Shown piece after piece: positions 22,451 through 32,659 of a stretch of DNA of 64,000 nt (position 1 is the stretch's first letter; the number at the start of each line of letters is the position of its first letter). The notes under the pieces are model-generated. The model was not told where the DNA came from. It made no database searches and was given only the letters and a program-made list of their open reading frames with translations. Made by a program: the position numbers and the translations under genes. This stretch comes from Pyricularia pennisetigena (Eukaryota; Ascomycota; Sordariomycetes; Magnaporthales; Pyriculariaceae). Location: contig NC_043740.1 in NCBI RefSeq assembly GCF_004337985.1, forward strand, positions 4,977,407 through 5,041,406, given 5' to 3'.

Positions 22451-23200
22451 GTTTGTGCATTAAAATGTATTTTGCATCGCTGGAAAGCCTAAAGTTTAAA
22501 TTTTATTTTGGTTATTATCGCATTTTTACAGTACGTATATTAACGAAAATATTCCTATTTTTGTGCGAAATTGTTGGTTTTAGGCGCTAATTAAGCACCT
22601 ACCCCCCTGTATTTACAATCGGGATCGCTAAAAATTAGCGGTCGATTTAGGCCTTTTCAAGTACTGCAGCGATCGTTTGCATTGCAAATCCAAAATTTTG
22701 GTGTGGTTTTTGTGGATCGTGCACGTTATTATAATTGGTTCTAAATCTTTAACAGGGTTTACGCTAGCGAATTAAAGCCAAAAACCCCTATATTCGTTCG
22801 CTAATAACCGATTAAATCCTAATGCGTTTAATAGGGCTTACAATAGCCTTTAAACCCACCAGCGGAATTAAGTTAGTGGTTAATTTACCCTGCACGATAC
22901 CCTACAATCTACCCTACACCCATTTAACGAATTGAATTCGTTACGTGCACTTGGATTGGTATAAATACCAGGGCACCCATTAATTGCGGATTTCGGGGAT
23001 TCCAACCCTGTATTTCAATGGACTTTAACCATTAAAAATAGCAATAAACCCTGTAGTTGGCAATTACAGGCCTATACCCGTTAAAAGGCAAACGGTATAG
23101 CAAATCCTAAGTTAAATAGGGTATTTACTTTTAAGCAATTAGGTTAATTAATTACAGCTATAAATTAGCGAATTGCAACTATAACTTAAATTATTTTACA
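22451..23200 (+). other. copia copy 3 untranslated leader
   Basis: About 750 bp between the primer site and the gag start. Its reverse counterpart is in copy 2 at 14164-14943. Alternating short blocks such as GATCGCTAAAAATTAGCG are shared by both copies. No gene is seen. Confidence 0.6.
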
Positions 23201-26200
23201 ATGGAAAACAGCCTTATACCGGTCCTTCCAGGCCTAATTCCAACAAATAAGGGGCCTGAACCCAGCCCAAACGAAGTTTTAACCGTTAAATTACAGGCCC
23301 AAAACCTGCAATTAAAAACGTTAATTACGCAAATAGATTAATTTTAAAGGATAATCTAACAGTTAACTGCCCTATTAACCCTAAAAAACGGTAATTCCAA
23401 AAATTTTAATGGTAATTCGGAAGGCAAATTCGTTACCGCACCCCCTAATCCACCCGGTAACCTAGTTTTAGGTGACGGGATAGGTAAGGAATTATCGAAA
23501 CGGGTATTTTCCTTCCCCGAAAATTGTAAATAAATAAAGGTTAGCAATTACGATCTATGGAAATAGGCGTTAATAATACAACTTAAGGTTATAAAAGCAG
23601 CGGAATTTTTTTTCAACTTTAAAATTAGCTATACTTTACCGGAATACGAGCAATTAATCCTATTATTACTCGTAAAAAAGAATTCACCAAAAAACGTTTA
23701 AAATCCATTGCATGGTATTCCAGCCCCGTAACGGCTTATAAAACCCTGGAAAATAACTATTTCGTTACACCCGAAATTAATCGAAATTCATTATATCGGG
23801 AATTCTACGCTTTAAATTTTTCGAAATTTAAAAGATTAATACCTAAATTTAACAACCGTTTTAACTTATGGGTCGCTAAATTAGCGAATACCAACGTGCA
23901 AATTAACCTCGTAAACGTGCGAAACTAGTATTTACGGGCCCTGGAGGGTATATTCCCTGTTTGGACCGAACGCCAACGCAGTACCCAACGGGCCCTGCAG
24001 GTAATAGGCCAAAGTTCGGAAAAGTTAAATTTGCAATATTTTATGGCGGACTTTATATCCCAAAATTCGATTTTAGGTTTTACAACGGCTCAAGCCGCTA
24101 ACTATAGGTTTACAGGTAAAAAACGGGTAAAAAACGCTAAAAAAGGCGTCAAAAAGGAAAATAATGGGCAGGAAAACACCTTTAAATTATGAAAAAAAAG
24201 TAAAAACTTTAATTCGGATTTTGTTTTTGCACAAAATATTAGATCCTCCTCCAGCGAGTTAACCGTTGGAACGTCCATAATCTCTATGGATTTCGAATTC
24301 TCGACGGGTTCGATTCCAGGTGACATTAACGAAAGCGCAACGTATAACGCCCTGGAATAAAAGGTTAATTCCGCTATTAGCGGAATTATAAAATTACGTT
24401 CGGATTCGGATTCGGAAACCGATACCGGTAAAACGCTAAAATTACAGGTTTTAGCAGTTAATTTTAAAATTGAAACGAAACCTGGACCCGGCGTAAAGGG
24501 GACCCCTAAATTATGGAAATTAAATTACTTTATTTTGTACGATACAGGTAATACGCACTATATTTTTGCAAATAAGCAATTTTTTACCGATTATACCCCC
24601 GGCTTTACAGTCGAAATCGGCACAGGAGGTGGCCCTGTTAGGCCTGTAGGTACCGGAACTGTGAAAATACAGGTCCGTTACGGCCAAAAGGCTGACGAAT
24701 TCAAAGAGGTTATATTAAATAACGTTTTATATATCCCTTCGTTTGGAATAAATATCGTTAATCGTTTTATATATTATAATATAGGGGGCGTATTATTAAG
24801 TAATACCCTGTACAATAAGGATTGCAAGGCGTGGGGACGTTTAATAACCGTTAAATATTCGTTTTGCTTAGAGGTTAAAGGGGTGCGATATCCTTCTTCG
24901 AAATTACGTTATTTCGAATTACGCCTATATAATAGGTGAATATAGCACCGCTTTTAGTATAGCCTTAAAGGGGGTTACAAAGGGTTACGCAGCCCCGTTG
25001 GAAGTAGAACTAGATAATATAAACCCTAAAAGGGATTATAAAATTTACACCGATTCGGAACCGGAAAAAAATGCGGTAATGGAAGACCTAAATCCCGAAC
25101 GAAATACAGAAATAACCGTAAATTTACCTGTAACGAAGAAACTTAGCGGTAAAAGCCCTGAAAATCCACGTAAAATTGAACCCCGTAGGCCCGGCACACC
25201 GTTAGGTGACCCTTTTATGCAATTTAATATAAAAGGGATTATTTCCGAAAAAAGGGGGTTTCCCACATAAGAAATCCGTTGTGAAAACCTCTTTTATTAT
25301 CGGATTTAAAACAGGCCCTCGTAAATTACCTCCTTTTAGGGTTAAAACAAATTACAAACGGCTGGTTAACCCCTGAAAAAGACGGAATTACAGGTAATTG
25401 TGACGAAATCCAGGCCTAAAAAGCCCTGTTATAGTACAGGCGTTTGGGGTATATAGGGTTATTATTGCTAAAAAGAACCGTTGAAATTATAAAAGGTTTA
25501 CCTAATTTTGATAAAATTAGGGTGATTACCTATATTGTTTACGTTAAAGTTATTTTTATTAGGCGTACAAATAAAATCGCACTTTTTACACCCCTTAATA
25601 TTTTCGATTTTATAAAGGGTGATATAGTGACTTTTAAGCCAAATCCTCACAATAAAAAGCCCGTATTTTTGTTATTAATGGACCGAAAATCACGTTTTCG
25701 GTGGTCGATCCTATTAAAAAATAAAGCCGGATTTACGGTTTTAGTGGTTATTAAAGGCTTTTTTAGGGTTTTAAAAGCTACGTACGGCCGCTACCCCCTG
25801 AATTTTCACTTTAATGGGGGGTGCGAGGTCAGTACAAACCTTTAAAAATGGTTTACAAGCAAAAATGTTAATTTTAGCATTTCGAATCCTTATAACTATA
25901 GCCAAAACGGACTAACGGAACGGTCCGTTAGGGTTATTTTGGATAAGTTTCGGTTTACCATTGTAACGGCGGGTTTACCATTATATTTATAGTGTTTTCT
26001 ACTACTTGCCGTGGTTAATTTAGTTAACCGCACAGCGGTAATTAATAGGGATTTAATATTTTACGAGGAATTTTATTCCGAATTCCAACCTGGATTACCG
26101 TACAAATTTAATTTAAGATATTTTCGGGTTATTAATACTATATACCAGGCTATTATACCGCGAGAAAAACGTCAAAAATCTAATTAATTTGTTCCCCGCA

Positions 26201-28415
26201 CCGAAACGGTGAAATTTTTAGCCCATTTATTAAATTTTATAACGTTGGTTTACGCACCCGCGAAACGGGCCGTATGTAAAGCCTTTACCGTAAAAATTAG
26301 AAAGGGTATAACCGCTAAAAATTTGGTTATTCCAGGGAAAACGCTACAGATTTTAAAGGGGGAAAATACAAATTCAAAGGGGGATTATAATATTGAATTT
26401 AAAAACGAAATCAACAACGTTCCAGCCGATAATTATTTTTTGAAAAACCCTGAAAATATAGGGTACTTACCACCGGCTATAGGGCAATTACCACCCGTTA
26501 CAGGGTATTTAAACCCTGAAAATATAATGTCCGCCAGGCTTGTACAATTTACCGTTCGCCCCCCAAAGCCTATAACGATAGCGGTACCTAATCCAGTATT
26601 CAAAACAACGGAAATTCCGGTGTTTTTCGCACTCAAAATACAGAATATGGAATTAACTTCGCAGTTCGAAAACCCAAATTTAATGAATATAAATTACGTA
26701 TATCATTTTTGTTTTTAAATTAAAAAGAAAATAAAGAAAAAACCCATTAAAGACGGTAAACCAAATAGTTATTAATAGGCCTTAAATGGCCCTGAAAATG
26801 TTAGATGGTTAGCTGTTTTAGCGTTTGAACTCGACCAAATCGTTACTGCAAAAACTTTCCGTTTTATCCCAAAAATTTTAAATGCTTACAGGCCGTAAAC
26901 TTGTTTTTACCCGGCCGGTATTTAAATTAAAAAAGGATAAAAATAATAAACCTATAAAATATAAAGCTAAGCTTATTATTAGGGGTTTTTTACAGGTCGA
27001 AAGCCTAAATTATATCGAAATTTTTGCTAGCATTAATATACCACCTACCTGGCGTATATTATTGATTATAGCTAATACACAAAATTGGGAAACAGAGCAA
27101 ATCAATTGTATCGGTGCGTTTTTCAATAGTAGTTTTACCGACGTAAATTTATATTTGCAAATTCCAGACGGTTTTAACGAATGGGTAAACAATTATAACT
27201 TTATTACCGCTAACATTTTAATGGAAATGGGTTATAACCCGAAAAGATTGCAGTTTATACAGTTGGAAAAGGCGTTATACGGCTTGAAACAGGGTCCAAA
27301 AAAATGGCAAAAGAAATTTAAAACCCTATTTTTTAAAAAAGGTTTTAAACCATTAATTTCTAATCCCGCTGTTTTTTATAACGTTAAATCCAAATATTTT
27401 ATCGTTATTTTTGTAAACGATTTCCTGCTAATAGGTCCTATATTGCAATTTATTTAGGATTTTAAAACCCGTTTTAATAAAATATACGCGTTGGAAAATA
27501 GGGGCCCTGCAACCTATTCTTTAGGCGGCAAATTATAAAGGATAGGCCTAAACGCCTATTTTAGCTCCATTAAAATTAATATAAAAGGAAATATTAGCAA
27601 CGTTCGGATTAATTAATTGTAAACCTATATTTATTCCTGTACAACCGGGTGTGCTAAGATATAGCGGGGGTAAGCCCGTAAATGCGCTGGAAATTAAATT
27701 AATACAGCGTATTGTTAGTAGCCTTATATATTTAATGCTATTAACGCGCCCAGATATCGGTTTTACGATTTAGTGGTTTTTACGTTTTTTAACAAAAACT
27801 ATTGTAATCCATTTAACGGCAGCTAAAAACCTATTATATTATTTAGCGGGTATTAAATCCTTATTTATTTGTTACGGAAATAAAGTATTAAAAGCCGAAT
27901 TACCACCCAATTTATTAATAGGGGGTTTTAAAGGTTTAAAATTATTGGGTTTTAATAATAGCGATTTTGCCGGGGCTAGGGAAAATTTGAAATCTATTTA
28001 CGGATATTTGTATACCTTGTTTGGGGGCCTTATAACGTGGAAATGTAAAAAAGTTAATATTATAGCTTTAAACATTCCAAAAACCGAAACCGATGTTTTA
28101 ACGGAAACCCTGCCTAAAGCACAGTGGTTTAAAAGCTTATTTATAAAAATTAAATTACCTATAAAAGGTTTTATTGCAATATTTGGAAATAATTCAGGTT
28201 TCATAATTAACGTATATAACCCTACGCATTACCAACGTATTAAATATACGTTATTCAAGTTTTATTACGTACGGGAATTAATTACAAAAGGATTAGTAAT
28301 TTTAAAATACCTGGAATCCAAACAAATACCCGTTAATGGCCTAATAAAACCTTTATTACTTCCAATTTATAAGGTTTTTTTAAAGTTTATAGGGTTTAAA
28401 CCCCTAAAAGTCTAA
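23201..28415 (+). pseudogene. copia gag-pol remnant, copy 3
   Basis: The ATG at 23201 opens MENSLIPVLPGLIPTNKGPE, the gag start shared with copy 2. UBN2-type gag lies at about 23,650-24,180. The protease begins near 24,535 (YDTGNTHYIF, catalytic DTG intact). Pre-integrase and integrase are at about 25,390-25,845 (LLLMDRKSRFRWSILLKNK). Reverse transcriptase is the longest open piece (26882-27457; LYGLKQGPKKW), but its catalytic pair reads VND instead of VDD. RNase H is 27945-28415. At least ten stops or frameshifts break the frame. This is the best-preserved pol of the three copies. Confidence 0.92.
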
Positions 28416-28689
28416 TTTTTACCTATTAAATCTTAGGGTATTTAATTAGTTCGTTAACTAATTACCCACTACATTTCCTTTGTTTGCAAATATTGGTTTT
28501 TTGTTAGCGCAATACCGGCCGTATTACCCGAATTTACCCTGCACAGGTTAATTAATAAGTAATTTATACCGACTTTATACCAAAAGTTGGATTAAAATTT
28601 AAAAAGCTCGTGTTTTGGGCGATTTACGTATTCGAAATACCCTATATAATATATTTAGCTTAGATTATGACCAACGAATAGTTAAATTA

Positions 28690-28860
28690 GCTACCTAGTT
28701 TAATAGTTAAGTCCGTGGGTTAATATTATGCAAATCGGGGGTTCGAATCCGGGGGTTATTACAATTTTGGGGGTTTTTTCCAATTCGGGGGTTCGTCCAT
28801 TTCGGGGGGTTATAGGTCGGTATAAAGGGTTTAATTATCCAGGGGGTTTATATCGGGAGT
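28690..28860 (+). other. tRNA-like A/B-box and G-tract module (copia copy 3)
   Basis: A-box-like TAGTTTAATAGTTAAG at about 28697-28712, a perfect B-box GGTTCGAATCC at 28740-28750, then GGGGG tracts at about 28751, 28769, 28787 and 28804. It is in the same place as in copies 1 and 2. The G-runs are intact while the surroundings are heavily AT-shifted. Confidence 0.5.
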
Positions 28861-28957
28861 TCAAATCGGGTTGGGACACAAGGGGGATTTTTTTGGGGTT
28901 TTATTTTTTATATACTTTTTTTCCGATTTTATGTGAATAGTAGTAAAAGAAAGACGG

Positions 28958-29513
28958 TGTTAATTATATACGTCATTTAGCATATAGTAGGTCCATTTTT
29001 ATTTTTATATAAACTACAATTAATAGTGCCGAAATGGGGTTATTGGGGCTGTTGGATTTTTTATTATATTTTATGTATTGCAGAAGTTGCGATTGAAAAT
29101 GTTAGCGAATAGGGTTTTACCCTGTACCGGGTTTAATACCCACCCTGCATTTACGAGTCAGTTACCTTATACCGGGTTGAAATTTTCACTAAATTAGGAA
29201 ATTAGTGCGAACCCAAAAATGGTTTGTATAAAAATGAGGGTGTTTTTTCAACAACGCATACAAAATAATTTTTCGGAAAATCGTGTGCGGCACCACAACC
29301 CTTTGCAGGGTGCGGACCCCCATTTCGATATCGGAAAATATGTAAAGGAGATACAGCAAAATTTCCCCTACCAATGAATTCAATCTATTAATCCCAAAAT
29401 TAGTGAATTTAGTGCATACAAACCCTGTAATTACAGGCTTTTACAACGCAACTAGCACCACGCCGCACCTAGGCTAATGCCTAACCCCCTATTAGCAACC
29501 CATATTGTTAACA
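28958..29513 (+). repeat. 3' LTR of copia copy 3
   Basis: 556 bp, TGTTAATTATATACG to TATTGTTAACA, preceded by a purine tract (TAAAAGAAAGACGG). It differs from the 5' LTR of the same copy at many transition sites. Confidence 0.92.
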
Positions 29514-30110
29514 CTTATTAATATACGTAATCTAACCCTGAGATTTTGTTTTTATTATCGTTAAAATCGGCAAAAATATAAGAGTGTTTCGATCGTAAAC
29601 TTTATATAATAATATATATATTTTACCTATCCGTCTTTTTAACAGCTTATGAAATCCGGTATATATACCAAAATGATCATCATTGTTATCTATACGTATA
29701 TAACCCCCCAAGCGCAAATATTTTGAAATTTGGTCTGAAAATAAAAATAAAAAATAAAAATAAAAAAGCAGTATCGCCATGAGCGAATTAAGGGCAGTTG
29801 GTATCCAATTTGGCCATTATAATAAATAAAAATACAAATTAGATTGTTCTTAATAATCCTACTAAATCCTATCTTCAACGCACAAACCGTATATTTTTAC
29901 GATTTCTATTTACTTTTTTTTATAACGGAGTGTTGGTCGCCGAATTGACGAAATACCGCCATAAGCGGCGAATTTTGACAAGTTGTTCTCAGGCTAGAAC
30001 AACCGCGGTCGGTGGGTGGACCTGACCCACAGGTACAACCAAGGCCGCAATTGAGCCACAACGTGGATTGATTGCGGAACGTTCGTTTAAGGATAAGCCT
30101 AAAGATTAGA
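29514..30110. mobile_element. Element A relative, fragment B (3' part)
   Basis: From the copia LTR edge onward the sequence aligns by eye with about 5980-6591 of element A: the TTTTACCTATCCG and TATACGTATATAACCCCCC landmarks, the GGGCAG-GTTGGTATCCAATTTGGCC segment, the subterminal repeat near 29,945-29,990, and an end GCCTAAAGATTA matching the terminal inverted repeat. It has one internal unit only. The left part is missing at the copia junction. Confidence 0.75.
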
Positions 30111-31253
30111 CGAATACTCCGTTATAAAGAAGTAAATAAGAATTGTAGGAATATACAGTTTATACGTTAGATATAGCATTTAATGAAATCATTAATAACG
30201 ATTTAATTTATATTTTCACTTACTATAACGGCCGGATTCGAGACCACCTGCCTTTAACTCGTTTATCGCGGTATTATTTTTACGTTTCTTTTTCGATTTT
30301 CGATTTCTCTTTATATTACTATTCTTTTTAATTAAAATCTCAGATTTTGGTCGTGGAGGATACAATACGAATGTAGAATAATATATAAAGTCTTGGTATA
30401 TATAAAATATTATACAAGCCGTTAAATAAATGGGTAAGTAAAACATATATTATGATATAAAAATTATAATCAAAACGTTTTTGTATTTTGACCGATTCTG
30501 ACAACATTAAAACCCAATGTTCGGGAATTAGATTAAACATGTAAACAAACGTCCACGCAAAATCCAATTTGTAATTTATGACCTAATCATTATTTGATAA
30601 AGTAGAATAAAGAACTTTTATTTTTTTCAATACAATCAAAAACAGTAAAGTTTATTCAAATTAAAATTTTAAACTTACTTATACTTTACGCAGAACTATC
30701 ATTCAATCTTTTATTACATGATATATAAATACAAAAATGTTACTAAAATATAGAGTTTCAACGATACCTACATATATTTTGCACCATTAAATTTCTAAAT
30801 ATATGGATTTTATCATATATTATTCTTTGTGTAATATTCTTTATTGTTTATAAAAGAATTTCAATATGAAAAAACAAAGTAAAGTAAAAAATAAATTATA
30901 TTTAAATATCATTCAAATCGAAATAGTTATTAATATGGTTTTTGCAGTAAAAAAAGCAGAAATTTCAAATAATGCAACGCGGGTTATTTTATATTTTTAC
31001 GATTTTTATTTATTTTCTTATTCGAATATTTAATTGCATACATTGGCTATACTATCATTTTTGCGTATATCGTGTGTATATAATGCAAATCTAGTATAAA
31101 TACCTGCCACGAGTGGCGAAATGCGACAAATTGTCCTCAGACTAAAACGAGCGCTATCTTTTCGGCCAATGTAGTTGGTCGAAAATCCATATGGCTAAAA
31201 GGTATATGGAGCGTTCGGACCCCGCAGGGGTCTAGTCTGAGTATTGAGACTAG
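30111..31253. mobile_element. Element A relative, fragment C (inverted)
   Basis: Read in reverse from 31253 it starts TAGTCTCAATACTCAGACTAG, matching the element A terminus. The same compact hairpins follow (cf. 31,150-31,240) and the subterminal repeat lies at about 31,098-31,150. Its inner part (30,130-30,560 reversed) matches the A repeat unit. Its far end is cut where fragment B ends, so B and C meet end to end at 30110/30111. The 31253 end lies directly against 5S rRNA sequence. Confidence 0.75.
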
Positions 31254-31305
31254 GCCGAACTAGTATTCAGGTGGTGACCACTAGGGAATCCTCGGTGTTA
31301 TATGT
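31254..31305 (+). pseudogene. 5S rRNA 3' fragment
   Basis: GGCCGAACTAGTATTCAGG..TGACCACTAGGGAATCCTCGGTGTTATATG matches the 3' half of the complete 5S gene at 31627-31678, with single-base differences and a missing G. The 5' half is absent because element C ends at this point. It is a 5S copy destroyed by transposon insertion. Confidence 0.85.
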
Positions 31306-31531
31306 TTTTGTTTTTGTCGTATTTATTCTTTTCTTCCCAATGCGATACTGGTGGGTTACATATATTTTGTGACCTAATCTATTATTTTGTATTACTTTGT
31401 AGTACTTATTTATATTTATTTTTCAACATCTTGTTGAACAATATATAACATTGCCAAAAACAAGCATTGTTGCATAATTGGGCAAAATGCTACACCGTGC
31501 AGGGGGTTAATCGTTTTGCCAAATGTTAAAC

Positions 31532-31537
31532 TATAAT
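31532..31537 (+). promoter_or_regulatory. TATA box of 5S rRNA gene
   Basis: TATAAT at -29 to -24 from the 5S start. A TATA element near -29 is known to be needed for the dispersed 5S genes of Neurospora. Confidence 0.6.
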
Positions 31538-31560
31538 GTTGCTGTAAGCACAGTACTGTC

Positions 31561-31679
31561 ACATACGACCATACCCACTGGAATATACGGGATCCCGTCC
31601 GCTCTCCCCTAGTCAAACCAGTGAGGGCCGAACTAGTACTCAGGTGGGTGACCACTGGGGAATCCTCGGTGTTGTATGT
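31561..31679 (+). rRNA. 5S ribosomal RNA
   Basis: 119 nt starting ACATACGACCATACCCACTGG and ending GGTGTTGTATGT, the typical filamentous-ascomycete 5S sequence. The ends pair (ACATACGAC with GTTGTATGT). The internal control regions are recognisable (GGATCCCGTCCGCTCTCCC; GTGAGGGCCGAACTAGTACTCAGGTGGGTGACC in two parts). A T-run follows at 31679-31682, with longer runs downstream, as pol III terminators. Dispersed single 5S genes outside the rDNA are normal in this group. Confidence 0.93.
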
Positions 31680-32659
31680 TTTGCATTTTTGCTTTTACAG
31701 CATTTCCATCGTAACTATCCTCTATCTGTGTACAGCTAGCTTATCATCTTGGGTGTGGCAATAATCACAAGCTGCTCTACAACCGTCATCTTGTGGATAA
31801 GCTTTGGCTTGGTTTGGATTTGCTGCTGTGTCTCGGCAGTCGGGGACCGGAGGATTTTGTGGTAAATGTAAAAGATCCATGCAAGCAAATACCTAATATT
31901 CCGCTTCAGGCGAGGTACGGCCTGTGGGGCTTTTTGCATGGGGACTGCTAGCGACGGTTTCCCACAGCCTGGTGAAACAAAGTTCAACAAATAATGGGTA
32001 GGCAACGAAATAGAAACGGCGTGAAGCTGCAAGACGTATCCAGGGAGGAAGTTTGGATTGCAGAAGGACAAGAACTTCAAAGAAAGCCAGACCGCAAACA
32101 GGTTAGCGGGTGAATGCAAAAGGGAATAAAAAACAAGGACTGGAGGATGACGTCTTCAATTCCATAACATACTCTTGAATAGAAGCCAGCTTCTTCCCTT
32201 TAGCGGAGGAAGAGAGCAGCGGTTGAGATTTTAGCTTGCTCACTGCTTCTAGTCTTCTTTTTTCTTGCAACTTTGGCAACTCCTATACCAAATGGCCCTC
32301 TGGTCCGACCACGAGTGAATATTATTGCTGACTGCTGAAATATTTTGCCGGATAATTATAGTATTTTGACGAAAGGACCTGAAAAAAAAAGAGCACAGGC
32401 ATCAATTTTTATATTGCCCAATTGACCACAGGTGGCCTGGTTCAGATAGACAGTAGCTAGTTCACATAGCTGACCAATTTTGCCTTCTATTTCCAGATAC
32501 ACATGCCCCTGTCTGCCCAAACGCATACATACAATGTAAATAAAACAAAAGTCAATAACCGTAGTTGCCGATCCCCATTCCTTGAAATCCCATAGCCCGG
32601 TACCCCGGAAGTTTACAAACACGAAAGCCTGCCCCGGAGAAAAAGACCATCTACTAAAT
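31680..32659. other. Intergenic, 5S to giant gene 3' end
   Basis: About 1 kb of normal base composition marking the return from RIP-mutated to unique DNA. Short open stretches exist (for example 31736-32119 on the minus strand, 127 codons) but show no recognisable family. I see no gene here apart from the likely 3' UTR of the giant gene. Confidence 0.5.

Larger units (their letters stand above)
21211..29513 (+). mobile_element. Ty1/copia LTR retrotransposon, copy 3 (complete, degraded)
   Basis: The order is 5' LTR 21211-22436 (itself interrupted), primer site, gag-pol 23201-28415, tRNA-like tail, purine tract, and 3' LTR 28958-29513. Without the 660-bp interruption it is about 7.64 kb, like copy 2. 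The bases flanking it differ (ATTAG at 21206-21210, CTTAT at 29514-29518), so no target duplication is visible. This suggests the two LTRs come from a recombination event or that a flank was rearranged. RIP-type damage is dense. Confidence 0.93.

Noticed and set aside
1..31253. AT-rich block as a centromere core
   Set aside because: Only 31 kb is visible and nearly all of it is accounted for by named transposon pieces; composition alone is explained by RIP.
31736..32119. 127-codon minus-strand frame
   Set aside because: No recognisable domain, no splice extension that makes sense, and it sits downstream of the giant gene.
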